This document shows, piece by piece, positions 63,846-64,000 of a DNA stretch of 64,000 nt (its first letter is position 1; each line of letters opens with the position of its first letter). Source of the DNA: SAR324 cluster bacterium (GTDB lineage Bacteria; SAR324; XYD2-FULL-50-16; HCM1); the NCBI GenBank assembly GCA_002995645.1, contig PUHO01000001.1, forward strand, positions 17,895-81,894, written 5' to 3'. Position numbers and translations under genes: made by a program. Under the pieces are notes generated by a model. The model was not told the origin of the DNA, ran no database searches, and saw nothing but the letters and a program-made list of their open reading frames with translations.

Positions 63846-64000
63846 ATGTATACAAAAAAACGATACTTTATATTATTTCTATTATTTTTAGCATCTGCCA
63901 TTAATTATTTAGACCGTTCAACACTATCGGTGTTAGCACCTCATTTACAAAAAGATTTACACATAGATAAAATGGAACTTGGTCTTGTGTTTTCAAGCTT
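63846..64000 (+). CDS. MFS transporter, probable anion/sugar-acid:H+ symporter (cut by window edge)
   Basis: Only the first 51 residues are present. They show a first membrane helix and SAINYLDRSTLSVLAPHLQK, typical of the anion:cation symporter family that includes hexuronate (ExuT) and glucarate permeases. An AAGGAG ribosome site lies 10 bp before the ATG. Together with the KDG-kinase-like gene upstream it suggests uptake of hexuronates or related sugar acids. The substrate cannot be settled from this fragment. Confidence 0.82.
   Translation, partial: MYTKKRYFILFLLFLASAINYLDRSTLSVLAPHLQKDLHIDKMELGLVFSS

Overview
The window is a stretch of bacterial chromosome with low GC content (roughly one third by eye). 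Its gene content suggests a flagellated, host-associated member of the Desulfovibrionales (Lawsonia-like). The pointers are a Wolinella-type dihaem fumarate reductase (frdCAB), split b/b' ATP synthase subunits, a MotE-FliK-FlgD-FlgE flagellar block, an ftsH-folP pair, purD fused to purE, and type III glutamine synthetase. This placement is inference from gene content only. No rRNA, tRNA, CRISPR array, insertion sequence or prophage was seen.

Layout. 1-3.3 kb (-): frdCAB, cut by the left edge. 3.65-11.5 kb (+): FKBP prolyl isomerase, an unusual radical SAM protein, mutS, a large cell-wall amidase and a lipoprotein. 11.4-15.8 kb (-): recJ and a HEAT-like/zinc-ribbon protein, with a 308-bp tandem duplication at the recJ end and an octanucleotide repeat in front of the HEAT-like gene. 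16.1-25.4 kb (+): purDE-purN-purA, HU, hemJ, a TPR lipoprotein, a polyprenyl synthase, mltA, queG and a ROK kinase. 25.5-27.6 kb (+): glnN. 27.7-38.4 kb (-): a long tight operon of DUF815 ATPase, ftsH, folP, dnaB, dciA, rsmA, a CheA-like ATPase with an extreme Asp/Glu tract, and a YqiA-like esterase whose 3' end is repeated twice downstream. 38.8-44.7 kb (+): grpE-dnaK-dnaJ, NAD kinase, prs. 44.8-49.6 kb (-): fliJ-motE-like-fliK-flgD-flgE. 49.6-52.8 kb (+): an SfsA-DUF123 fusion, a decayed array made from its own 3' end, and a tandem pair of secreted thermonuclease-like genes. 52.9-60.5 kb (-): a complete ATP synthase operon with the order b', b, delta, alpha, gamma, beta, epsilon, two AtpI-type proteins, a, c. 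61-64 kb (+): a KDG-kinase-like sugar kinase, a 1.1-kb repeat array, and the start of an MFS transporter that could be a hexuronate permease.

Most genes are housekeeping. The most striking non-coding signal is repeated duplication of gene 3' ends. It appears at recJ/lipoprotein (308 bp, 1 extra copy), yqiA (289 bp, 2 extra copies in graded decay), sfsA-DUF123 (about 110 bp, at least 7 decayed copies) and, in frame, the C-terminus of the second thermonuclease. A further array of about 100-118-bp units of unknown origin follows kdgK. Simple-sequence tracts also occur: an 8-mer repeated about 9 times just upstream of a gene, and a 9-mer repeated 8 times inside the acidic tract of the CheA-like protein.

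Many genes lack a clear Shine-Dalgarno sequence. HU, dnaK, grpE, fliK, frdA and the final transporter have good ones. Several starts are probably TTG (grpE, dnaJ, queG, the CheA-like gene).
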